In this document: in pieces, positions 1 to 5,477 of the stretch | How positions within the stretch are numbered: the stretch's first letter is position 1 | Layout: each line of letters begins with the position of its first letter | Origin: Balneolaceae bacterium | Lineage (GTDB): Bacteria; Bacteroidota; Rhodothermia; Balneolales; Balneolaceae | Length of the DNA stretch: 6,378 bases | Direction: 5' to 3' | Assembly (NCBI GenBank): GCA_007123985.1 | Contig: SLGA01000249.1 | Coordinates: 1 to 6,378 of the forward strand | Translations under genes and position numbers: made by a program | Notes under the pieces: model-generated | Databases searched by the model: none | What the model was told of the DNA's origin: nothing | Seen by the model: the letters and a program-made list of their open reading frames with translations, nothing else

Positions 1-1
1 A

Positions 2-265
2 GAAAATGAATATTTTGCTTATGTAGATATTTACAACTACTGGAGAGCATCTGAGGAAGGTTTACCTCTTAGGAGACATCAGGCGGGCGATGAGGCCTCC
101 GAAGAGTTTGGAATTATTATGCCGCTCCAAAGCGACTGGCATGCGATAATGACAGAGTTTTTTGAAGCGGATGGAGGATATGTTCATTCCCAAAGATACA
201 GGCAGCTCATGGTAACACACCTGGGAGAAGGACTCGCCGAACTCTTAATCTCACAAATGGATTGA
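2..265 (+). CDS. Unidentified protein, C-terminal part (5' end outside window)
   Basis: An open frame enters from the left edge and runs 87 residues to a TGA stop. It has protein-like composition (many aromatic and acidic residues, no low complexity), including YVDIYNYWRASEEG near the left edge, then DWHAIMTEFFEADGGY and a final helix-like LGEGLAELLISQMD. It has no predicted membrane segment. I do not recognise the family. The end looks like a soluble, mostly helical C-terminus of a larger protein, but I cannot assign a function. It converges on the DUF1080 gene, with 99 bases between the two stops. The reading frame itself is fairly certain because the other two forward frames are interrupted by stops. 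Confidence 0.72.
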   Translation, partial: ENEYFAYVDIYNYWRASEEGLPLRRHQAGDEASEEFGIIMPLQSDWHAIMTEFFEADGGYVHSQRYRQLMVTHLGEGLAELLISQMD

Positions 266-266
266 G

Positions 267-347
267 ATAGGGTACTTTCCAAACAGTAGTTCGTTTAAAT
301 CTGATGGATGATCAGTTTGATAAACATTAGAAGGAAAAATACCCTGT
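267..347. terminator. Imperfect hairpin between convergent genes, possible bidirectional terminator
   Basis: The gap between two convergent stops contains nested inverted repeats: AGGGTA (269-274) with TACCCT (340-345), TTTCC (276-280) with GGAAA (333-337), GTTTA (293-297) with TAAAC (321-325), and CTGAT (301-305) with ATCAG (311-315) around a 5-base loop. Together they would fold the whole gap into one interrupted stem. There is no good T-tract on either side, so it is not a canonical intrinsic terminator. Its position after both stop codons suggests it protects or ends both transcripts. Confidence 0.35.
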
Positions 348-364
348 TTCAAGGGATTAGAGAT

Positions 365-1144
365 TTACAATTCTGTTATATAAATATTTCGGAACTGAAC
401 CAGTGAAGGGGAACTGACCCACTCGCCATTCTCCATTCTTCCATGATGCTGCAGGCCTATTGGTCCTCTTTCTGAAACCCCGGGAAGCTGTGTATCTTCA
501 ATAATTGTATGGCCGTTTAATACAACTGTTAGCCGGTCGCCAATAATAGTGATTTCGAATGTATTCCACTCCCCGATGTGATTGTCTGCATGAAGGCTTG
601 GAGTAACTCCGGCACGAACTTCGGCAGGCATGTTTTGGTCCATTCTGTATCCGTATACTTCGCCGGAACCAACTGGCCAAGTCCAGATATTGATCTGAGC
701 TTTTGGCATTCCACGCAAATAAATACCTGAGTCGGAATCGGGTACTGCCATTCGGATTACCTCCCCATTCTCATCTAATTTATGAGAGCCATCCGGGAGA
801 ATTATGGGTACATTTCTATTAATAAAAGGTGTTTCCTTTAGGCGCCAGTCAATATTCAGGGTAAAGTCAGAGTATTCTCCTTCACTCCAGAGGTCTTTAT
901 CACCCGGTGCCTGGCTCATTGCATCGTAATCAATTACACCGTCAAGAACTTTCCAGTGGCCGCCGTCACCTTCAGGTATAATCCATCCGGTGAGATCTTC
1001 ACCGTTAAAGAGCGAAACCCAATCTCCATCAGATTTATCCATTTTCAAATCAGAAGAGCCTGTAAAAAAAGTGAATAAAAGAATGAGAAGGGCAGCGGTT
1101 AGGAGAGTGATGTAAAGTTTGGCAGATTTAAATAACGTTTTCAT
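365..1144 (-). CDS. DUF1080 / 3-keto-disaccharide hydrolase family protein, membrane-anchored
   Basis: The 259-residue product starts with a hydrophobic segment (about residues 10-28), followed by a single LamG-like beta-sandwich domain of the 3-keto-disaccharide hydrolase family (PF06439, DUF1080). Family landmarks visible are FNGEDLTGW (46-54), the strand DFTLNIDWRL (93-102), DSGIYLRG (138-145), the block GEWNTFEITIIGDRL (191-205) ending in VVLNG, RGPIGLQHHG (226-235) and the closing strand VQFRNIYI. Known members act on 3-keto-glycosides or bind sugars outside the cytoplasm. Here the N-terminus is either an uncleaved anchor or a signal peptide; no lipobox Cys is present. There is no clear Shine-Dalgarno sequence before the ATG. 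No Gfo/Idh oxidoreductase or other sugar gene lies beside it, so the substrate is open. The family call is firm; the reaction is inferred. Confidence 0.9.
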   Translation of the reverse strand: MKTLFKSAKLYITLLTAALLILLFTFFTGSSDLKMDKSDGDWVSLFNGEDLTGWIIPEGDGGHWKVLDGVIDYDAMSQAPGDKDLWSEGEYSDFTLNIDWRLKETPFINRNVPIILPDGSHKLDENGEVIRMAVPDSDSGIYLRGMPKAQINIWTWPVGSGEVYGYRMDQNMPAEVRAGVTPSLHADNHIGEWNTFEITIIGDRLTVVLNGHTIIEDTQLPGVSERGPIGLQHHGRMENGEWVSSPSLVQFRNIYITEL

Positions 1145-1317
1145 AGAGAAGTATTTATGAGATGCAGATTAGTGAACGATTGCGGAATTAGTGGTTTATA
1201 TATTATTGAGACTAAGAAAACCTGCGTACTAAAACAACAGAGTTTGAGAAATAGATGGTTTATTGAAAGAGTTGATTCAGAATGGTTAAATTTAAATAGA
1301 GAGGTAATAACAAAACC

Positions 1318-1324
1318 GGAGGAG
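1318..1324 (+). promoter_or_regulatory. Strong Shine-Dalgarno site
   Basis: GGAGGAG lies immediately before the ATG at 1327. It supports that start over the in-frame ATG at 1339. It is the only clear Shine-Dalgarno sequence at any start visible in the window. Confidence 0.75.
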
Positions 1325-1326
1325 CC

Positions 1327-1554
1327 ATGAAAGAGGATATGTTTAATACTTCTGCACTTCAGGAAAGAGTGAACACACTCAGAGAGCACGGGTACCGCGG
1401 CTACAGAGTGGTTGGCGGTAAAGGAAAAGTTGAGGGAGCTGTTCAGGTTTCAGCTGAAAGAACATCAGGAAGAATTCTGACTGCAATCGGTGATACAGTT
1501 GATGAAGCGTATGAAAACCTCATCGAGAAAATTGATATCACACTTGATTCTTAG
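1327..1554 (+). CDS. Small conserved-looking protein of unknown function (75 aa)
   Basis: A short soluble protein with no signal peptide or membrane segment. The predicted order is a short N-terminal helix (about 6-20), three strands (about YRVVGG, GAVQVSAERT and GRILTAIG) and a C-terminal helix (TVDEAYENLIEKIDITL). This beta-beta-beta-alpha arrangement and the EAYENLIEKID helix resemble HicB-like small domains in outline only; I see no toxin partner, so no antitoxin role is claimed. The gene is probably real: it has a strong GGAGGAG ribosome site, clean coding composition and its own strand between two leftward units. It diverges from the DUF1080 gene (182-base gap) and ends 10 bases from the stop of the convergent OB-fold gene, so transcripts from the two sides probably overlap. 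I do not recognise the family. Confidence 0.72.
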   Translation: MKEDMFNTSALQERVNTLREHGYRGYRVVGGKGKVEGAVQVSAERTSGRILTAIGDTVDEAYENLIEKIDITLDS

Positions 1555-1564
1555 TGTAGCAGGT

Positions 1565-1996
1565 TTAATTGTAACGAGGGTTAAAGCTAATTGCATCCGG
1601 CCGTGATACCACAATCTGTGGAGTTCCGTTGTGCATGTTAATTCTACCACGGACACAAATATACTGACCTGAGTAGAGATCTGCAGGGAGTGCGCGCCAT
1701 CGGCCCAAATTCTCACCCCAGATTACAACTGTAAACGTCTGATTGGGGTAATCAGCGCCAAAATTAATGAATGTAGGTTCACCCCCTACATTAGTAGCAA
1801 AAGTGGTTGATACAACTTCTCCGCATACCTCTGCAACTATACCGGTATGATCTGAGGCTTCATTGTATGAAATGGAGACCTGTGGATTTGATTCAGTCGA
1901 AGGCCTGAGTACCCGCGACAGCATCAGTGCAACAAGAAGAACGAGCAATACAACCGGAATAACTTTGCTTTTATTTTTTTTGAAGAGTAAAGACAT
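1565..1996 (-). CDS. Membrane-anchored OB-fold protein
   Basis: A 143-residue protein. A basic N-terminus (FKKNKSK) precedes one strong hydrophobic helix (about 12-28), then a short linker and a single OB-fold-like domain (about 45-138). The pattern GEVVSTTFATNVGGEPTFINFG, then YPNQTFTVVIWGENLGRW, YICVRGRINMHNG and PQIVVSRPDAI, is typical of the OB-fold nucleic-acid-binding-like domains found alone or fused to secreted nucleases. The N-in charge pattern puts the domain in the periplasm or on the outer face of the membrane. Catalytic residues are not evident, so a binding role is more likely than an enzyme. It starts 3 bases after the stop of the alpha/beta hydrolase gene and is probably co-transcribed and translationally coupled with it, since it has no Shine-Dalgarno sequence of its own. 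The fold call is good; the ligand is unknown. Confidence 0.8.
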   Translation of the reverse strand: MSLLFKKNKSKVIPVVLLVLLVALMLSRVLRPSTESNPQVSISYNEASDHTGIVAEVCGEVVSTTFATNVGGEPTFINFGADYPNQTFTVVIWGENLGRWRALPADLYSGQYICVRGRINMHNGTPQIVVSRPDAISFNPRYN

Positions 1997-1999
1997 TTT

Positions 2000-2932
2000 T
2001 TAATGCTGATTGTGCCTGCCAATCTTTGTTTCTATCCATTTTAATATGGAATCCATCACATCTTCACGATTGGTTTCATTGAGCATTTCATGCCGGCCAC
2101 CGGGATACAGCTGAGCTTCAAGATCAATAATTCCGGAGTTTCGTATGCACTTTTCAAGACTAAATATACCTTTACCCATATTGGAAACAGGATCAGAATC
2201 ACCGGAAAGAACAAGAATAGGTATCTCATTTGAATGATCGGAAAAAGGTGTGTGGGAATGGATGGATTTGATACCGGTAAATAACTGATGGTAGAATGAT
2301 GTGGTGCATGTGAAACCGCAAAGCGGATCATCCATATAGAGATCAACCATCTCAGTATCACTGCTCAGCCAGTCGAACTCAGTACGATTAGGTCTGAATT
2401 TTTTGTTATAAGCACCAAAACTTAATGTTTCAAGAAGAGGGCTTTTTGCCTGAGCTCCAAAAATCTTTTTCAGGATTGACGATATCAAAATACCAATATT
2501 CAGCATAAATGGTGGTTTCCCATTACTGCCAGAGTAAATGACAGCGTTTGGTTCGGTGCTATGAATCTGTAAATATCTTTGCAGCAGGAAAGAACCCATG
2601 CTGTGTCCAAACATAATCAGAGGCAAATCGGGATGAGATTCTGTTATCAACCGGTTTACATCATCAACTGTTTGAACAAGAAGTTCAAAGCCTTTGTTCT
2701 CGGCTACAAAACCAAGTTGATCTGTGTCGGTTTTTCCGTGTCCCGGATGGTCGTGCGCAAAAATCACAAATCCTCTCTTAGTTAGAAAATTCGCAAATTT
2801 ATTGTATCTCCCGGAATGTTCAGCCATGCCGTGAATAATCTGTACAGCAGCTACGGGATTTGTTTGAGGCACCCATGTGGAAAGATGTATTTTTTTGCCT
2901 GATTTACCGACAAGAATTGAATCAGTTTTCAT
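2000..2932 (-). CDS. Alpha/beta hydrolase, monoacylglycerol lipase / lysophospholipase-like (S33 family)
   Basis: A 310-residue cytosolic-type protein of normal length for the serine aminopeptidase S33 / Hydrolase_4 group that includes monoacylglycerol lipases and PldB-like lysophospholipases. Visible are the oxyanion-hole motif HGMAEHSGRY (34-43), the strand and turn FVIFAHDHPGHGKTD (55-69), the nucleophile elbow GHSMGS with Ser111, the acid in SGDSDPVS (Asp247), and the base in GGRHEML (His281). The cap region (about 135-230) is hydrophobic near 140-160, as expected for a lipid-substrate lid. The likely reaction is hydrolysis of monoacylglycerols or other small acyl esters; substrate is inferred from family only. 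There is no signal peptide and no Shine-Dalgarno sequence. It is the first gene of a two-gene leftward unit with the OB-fold gene, with a possible promoter just upstream. Confidence 0.9.
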   Translation of the reverse strand: MKTDSILVGKSGKKIHLSTWVPQTNPVAAVQIIHGMAEHSGRYNKFANFLTKRGFVIFAHDHPGHGKTDTDQLGFVAENKGFELLVQTVDDVNRLITESHPDLPLIMFGHSMGSFLLQRYLQIHSTEPNAVIYSGSNGKPPFMLNIGILISSILKKIFGAQAKSPLLETLSFGAYNKKFRPNRTEFDWLSSDTEMVDLYMDDPLCGFTCTTSFYHQLFTGIKSIHSHTPFSDHSNEIPILVLSGDSDPVSNMGKGIFSLEKCIRNSGIIDLEAQLYPGGRHEMLNETNREDVMDSILKWIETKIGRHNQH

Positions 2933-2958
2933 GATGTGTTTGTTGAGTTGTAATAAAA

Positions 2959-2989
2959 TCTATACAATGCTGTATTGAATTGGAAACAA
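2959..2989 (-). promoter_or_regulatory. Possible promoter of the alpha/beta hydrolase gene
   Basis: On the minus strand a TATAGA -10-like hexamer (2959-2964) lies about 27 bases before the start codon. Upstream is TTTCCA (2981-2986, 16-base spacer) or TTGTTT (2984-2989, 19-base spacer). The bases TAGATTTT at this position also partly match the Bacteroidota -7 element. The match is modest, and position is the main support. Confidence 0.3.
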
Positions 2990-3045
2990 TTCTTCTGTTT
3001 AATATTGGTTGTGTGAAAGGATAAAAACGCTTATTTTTCTGTTCT

Positions 3046-3074
3046 TTGAATTTTTCAGGTAGCCCTGTAATAAA
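3046..3074 (+). promoter_or_regulatory. Possible promoter of the tRNA-Arg pair
   Basis: TTGAAT (3046-3051) and AATAAA (3069-3074) are separated by 17 bases. This would start transcription about 20 bases before the first tRNA. It is a moderate sigma-70-like match in an otherwise gene-free stretch, supported mainly by location. Confidence 0.35.
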
Positions 3075-3101
3075 ATTTAATGAAATACTGAAACAAGCAT
3101 T

Positions 3102-3175
3102 GCGCCCGTAGCTCAACTGGATAGAGCATCTGACTTCGGATCAGAAGGTTTGGGGTTCGAATCCCTACGGGCGTA
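3102..3175 (+). tRNA. tRNA-Arg (anticodon UCG)
   Basis: A full cloverleaf of 74 bases folds by eye: acceptor GCGCCCG with CGGGCGT, D-arm GCTC/GAGC around AACTGGATA, anticodon stem TCTGA/TCAGA with loop CTTCGGA (anticodon TCG), variable loop AGGTT, T-arm TGGGG/CCCTA with loop TTCGAAT, and discriminator A73. It reads CGA and possibly other CGN codons. No CCA is encoded. The first acceptor pair is G1-U72 rather than G-C. It shares most of its sequence (59 of 74 positions by eye) with the second tRNA downstream. Confidence 0.96.
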
Positions 3176-3188
3176 CTTGTTACATGAG

Positions 3189-3221
3189 AATCTTGAGACA
3201 TGTGCAAACTGATTCAAGATT
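3189..3221 (+). other. Spacer hairpin between the two tRNAs
   Basis: AATCTTGA (3189-3196) pairs with TCAAGATT (3214-3221) around a 17-base loop, extended by G-U pairs at both ends. It sits midway in the 51-base spacer. It may separate the two tRNA precursors for processing. The four-T run ending at 3223 is too short for a convincing terminator. Confidence 0.35.
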
Positions 3222-3226
3222 TTACT

Positions 3227-3300
3227 GCACCCGTAGCTCAACTGGATAGAGTACCTGACTACGAATCAGGCGGTTACAGGTTCAAATCCTGTCGGGTGTA
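3227..3300 (+). tRNA. tRNA-Arg (anticodon ACG)
   Basis: A full 74-base cloverleaf: acceptor GCACCCG with CGGGTGT, D-arm GCTC/GAGT, anticodon stem CCTGA/TCAGG with loop CTACGAA (anticodon ACG), variable loop CGGTT, T-arm ACAGG/CCTGT with loop TTCAAAT, discriminator A73, no encoded CCA. A34 would be converted to inosine by TadA so that it reads CGU, CGC and CGA. The end pair is again G1-U72 and the D-stem has a G10-U25 wobble. It lies 51 bases after the first tRNA-Arg and is followed directly by a terminator, so both are probably cut from one transcript. Confidence 0.96.
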
Positions 3301-3308
3301 CTTCTTAT

Positions 3309-3353
3309 AAAGCTTTGTAGTTCAATAAATTAGTGAACTACAAAGCTTTTTTA
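3309..3353 (+). terminator. Intrinsic terminator of the tRNA transcript
   Basis: A perfect 16-bp inverted repeat, AAAGCTTTGTAGTTCA (3309-3324) with its complement (3334-3349), encloses a 9-base loop and runs into TTTTTTATTTT. It begins 8 bases after the second tRNA. On the minus strand there is no T-tract, so it acts rightward. Confidence 0.88.
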
Positions 3354-3668
3354 TTTTGGAGGGTAGTTCAGCAATTATCAGATTTGGGTAAAACGGTTGA
3401 GTATGCGCCCCTGTTTTTACGCTTACAGATAGGCAATTTTTGAGCGTCAAATCGACCTGAAATCATGAAAGACTATTGCTGTCAATTGCTCGTACTCTCT
3501 GGTAAAGTGAGCGGTTATAACATATTTGCTTGCCAATACATCTTCTTTCATCGGTGTTACAGTTATCCGAAAAAAACGTTTTTTGTATAGCTTGTGCGCT
3601 TCTCTCTGATAAAAGCTGCCATATCGTTGGTTTATTTATAATTTTAGTGAACAGGATGGGCGGAATGA
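3354..3668. other. Stretch without an intact gene
   Basis: Between the tRNA terminator and the kinase stop codon I see no convincing intact gene on either strand. The right half holds a minus-strand PAS-like fragment listed separately. A weak inverted repeat (GTAAAA near 3389, TTTTAC near 3415) is too short and widely spaced to call a terminator for the leftward kinase. Confidence 0.6.
3447..3635 (-). pseudogene. Possible PAS-domain remnant
   Basis: After an in-frame TAA (3636-3638), a minus-strand frame of 62 codons runs to a TGA at 3447-3449 with no ATG until its middle. Its centre reads KKRFFRITVTPM, then an acidic stretch, then SKYVITAHFTREYEQL. This resembles the last strands of a PAS domain, where a 'W/F-F-x-x-x-V-T-P' strand is followed by 'Y-V-V-x-x-H-x-D-I-T-E'; the usual D-I-T-E is F-T-R-E here. 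No intact PAS core precedes it. It lies directly downstream of, and on the same strand as, the histidine kinase gene, so it may be the end of a decayed neighbouring sensor gene. It is short, so chance similarity is possible. Confidence 0.3.
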
Positions 3669-5378
3669 TCACTCTAAAAGTGCTTTGTTATCAAATTGAA
3701 GAGTGAAGGTTGTGCCAGTTTTGTTTGAAGTGTAAGCGTGTTTGCCCTCAATTTGTTCGGTGAGTGTTTCAATCAGAAAAAGCCCCATATTTTTTTTGGC
3801 CTCATCACCAAAATCATCGGGTAGTGCTGCACCATTATCGGAGATAGCTACATAAACCCACCCCTCTTCTTCACGAACAGTTGTGAGGATTTCGCCTTTA
3901 TTTACATCCTTAAAGGCATGTTTCATAATATTGGTTATCACTTCATTGATGATTAAAGAGCATGGCACAGTCTTATTCATATTCAGAAATACATCCTCAT
4001 TGTCAAATGTGAGTTCAATTTCAAATGCGGAATTGTAGGTGCTCACAATAGTTCTGATCAGCTGTTCGATACTGTTCCCAAGATTGATATGTGAAAAGCT
4101 TTTCGATTGGTACAGCTGTTCATGGATACTTGCCATTGATTTAATTCGCATGGTACTATCAAGTAACTGCCGGCTGAGCTCTCCATTTTCAGCCTGTAGT
4201 GATTGCAGCTCCAGTAGGCCAGAAACAACTGCAAGATTGTTTTTTACTCTGTGATGAATCTCCGCCAAAAGAGTCTCTTTTTCAGCCAGGGCTTCTCGAA
4301 TGGTTTCTTCAGATTTTTTGAAGGAGGTAATATCCTGCATTACACCCAGCATTTGAATAGGGCTTCCGTCAGAGCTTCTGTTGATGAGGGCTCTGTCTGA
4401 AATGTTCAAATATTCTCCGCTCTTTGCTTTAAATAAATACTCTTTTTCCCAAAATTTCTGACTATCCGAATGAATTGCTTCAAAAAAAGATTCGACAACT
4501 TCTTCCGTTTGATCAGGGTGAATTTTATCGGACCATGACTTTAGTGTGTTCAGTTCACTCTGTAGATTGTAGCCAAAAAAGTTACTGTCAACTGCACTCC
4601 ATTCTCTGTCATCATTACTCATATTCCAACTCCAGACGGCCTCTTTTACAAGCTGAGAAATAATTTTATACCGCTCATTAAGTAGTTCAAGTGCCTCCCC
4701 TTTTTTTCTGAGCAATTCAACGGATTTAAGCAGGCTGCTCTGTTTGGATTGCAACTCTTTATCAAGAGATTTTTGCTTTTGGATAGTCTCTTGCAGCCCG
4801 TCCAGAAGTGCTGGTAGAAGTATAACCATTAAGAGATTTACAGCTGCAAAATTGAGTGAAAGTAACAACCATGAATACCCTGCTATAGGGATTTCAGCAA
4901 GACTCACAACATAGCCGGTTCGCACTCCCATCTCATACAGAATACAAAAGGTTGTATTGATCACAAGTGTTGCAACACCAGCAGAGCGGTTAATAAAAAG
5001 TACCGCAAAAATAGAGATAATCAGCATAAATATGAGGGCAGGACCTACAGGACCCTTTGTGAAAAGCAAAACTGCAATCAACAGGTAACCGGCAAAAAAG
5101 AAGATGATTTTGCGGTAGTAAACATGCAGATTTTTTTTGAATGCTAAAAATAGAAGTGCAATTAGTGAGATTACATCAGCGGAGGCAATTAGTATGATGC
5201 CAAACTCGGTTGCAAACAGCATGGAAGGGATAAACAGCAGGATAAATATGGGAATGGTGTAGATAAGCGTAAATGCAAACAGTTTGTTTCGCCAGTATAA
5301 GTGGCCCTCAGAAGGAGTGTGTCCCTCAAGACAATTTGAAGTAATTCTGTACCTGTACTGCCTCCAGAAGTTATACAT
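3669..5378 (-). CDS. Membrane sensor histidine kinase, HisKA_2 type with PAS domain
   Basis: The product has 569 residues. The N-terminal third holds about six hydrophobic helices (roughly 33-54, 57-80, 90-107, 111-130, 134-152, 167-191). A polar, probably coiled-coil segment follows (195-238), then a PAS domain (about 240-353, ending in MLGVMQDITSFKKSE). Next is a HisKA_2 dimerisation region with AEIHHRVKNNLAVVSGLLEL (372-391; phosphoacceptor in the His375-His376 pair). The HATPase domain shows the N-box IINEVITNIMKHAF (Asn478, Asn483), the G1 box DNGAALP (514-520) and the G2 box NMGLFLIETL. It should autophosphorylate on His in response to a membrane or cytosolic signal. The second Gly usual in the G1 box (DNGxGLP) is Ala518. 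No response regulator is adjacent, so it is an orphan. It starts without a Shine-Dalgarno sequence; a TATAGA (5424-5429, minus strand) could be its -10 element, but no good -35 was found. Confidence 0.92.
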   Translation of the reverse strand: MYNFWRQYRYRITSNCLEGHTPSEGHLYWRNKLFAFTLIYTIPIFILLFIPSMLFATEFGIILIASADVISLIALLFLAFKKNLHVYYRKIIFFFAGYLLIAVLLFTKGPVGPALIFMLIISIFAVLFINRSAGVATLVINTTFCILYEMGVRTGYVVSLAEIPIAGYSWLLLSLNFAAVNLLMVILLPALLDGLQETIQKQKSLDKELQSKQSSLLKSVELLRKKGEALELLNERYKIISQLVKEAVWSWNMSNDDREWSAVDSNFFGYNLQSELNTLKSWSDKIHPDQTEEVVESFFEAIHSDSQKFWEKEYLFKAKSGEYLNISDRALINRSSDGSPIQMLGVMQDITSFKKSEETIREALAEKETLLAEIHHRVKNNLAVVSGLLELQSLQAENGELSRQLLDSTMRIKSMASIHEQLYQSKSFSHINLGNSIEQLIRTIVSTYNSAFEIELTFDNEDVFLNMNKTVPCSLIINEVITNIMKHAFKDVNKGEILTTVREEEGWVYVAISDNGAALPDDFGDEAKKNMGLFLIETLTEQIEGKHAYTSNKTGTTFTLQFDNKALLE

Positions 5379-5477
5379 TCATAAACACCGAAAAAGTTAA
5401 TGGTAACGAACTTCCTTTATCATTCTATACCCGAAATGCTGAAGCGTAAGGAAAGTAATAAATTTTTAATTGAATAT

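Noticed and set aside
1272..1300. Promoter TTGATT plus AATAGA before the small gene
   Set aside because: The -10 match is only three of six, so it cannot be supported over chance in AT-rich DNA.
1141..1389. Minus-strand open frame across the divergent gap and the small gene
   Set aside because: It overlaps the better-supported 75-residue gene on the opposite strand and the start of the DUF1080 gene, and its product looks like translated noncoding DNA.
2922..3116. Minus-strand open frame upstream of the hydrolase, running into the first tRNA
   Set aside because: It starts inside the tRNA-Arg gene, has no protein-like features and overlaps the hydrolase start.
3102..3300. Tandem similar units as part of a CRISPR-like or other repeat array
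   Set aside because: The repeated blocks are explained fully by two homologous tRNA cloverleaves.
3300..3360. tRNA-associated integration site with a mobile element to its right
   Set aside because: No integrase and no repeated copy of the tRNA 3' end is visible downstream; the inverted repeat is the transcript terminator.
3571..3584. Palindrome AAAAAACGTTTTTT as an operator or terminator
   Set aside because: It is a low-complexity A/T run lying in the possible PAS remnant; the two-base centre leaves no loop and no promoter is nearby.
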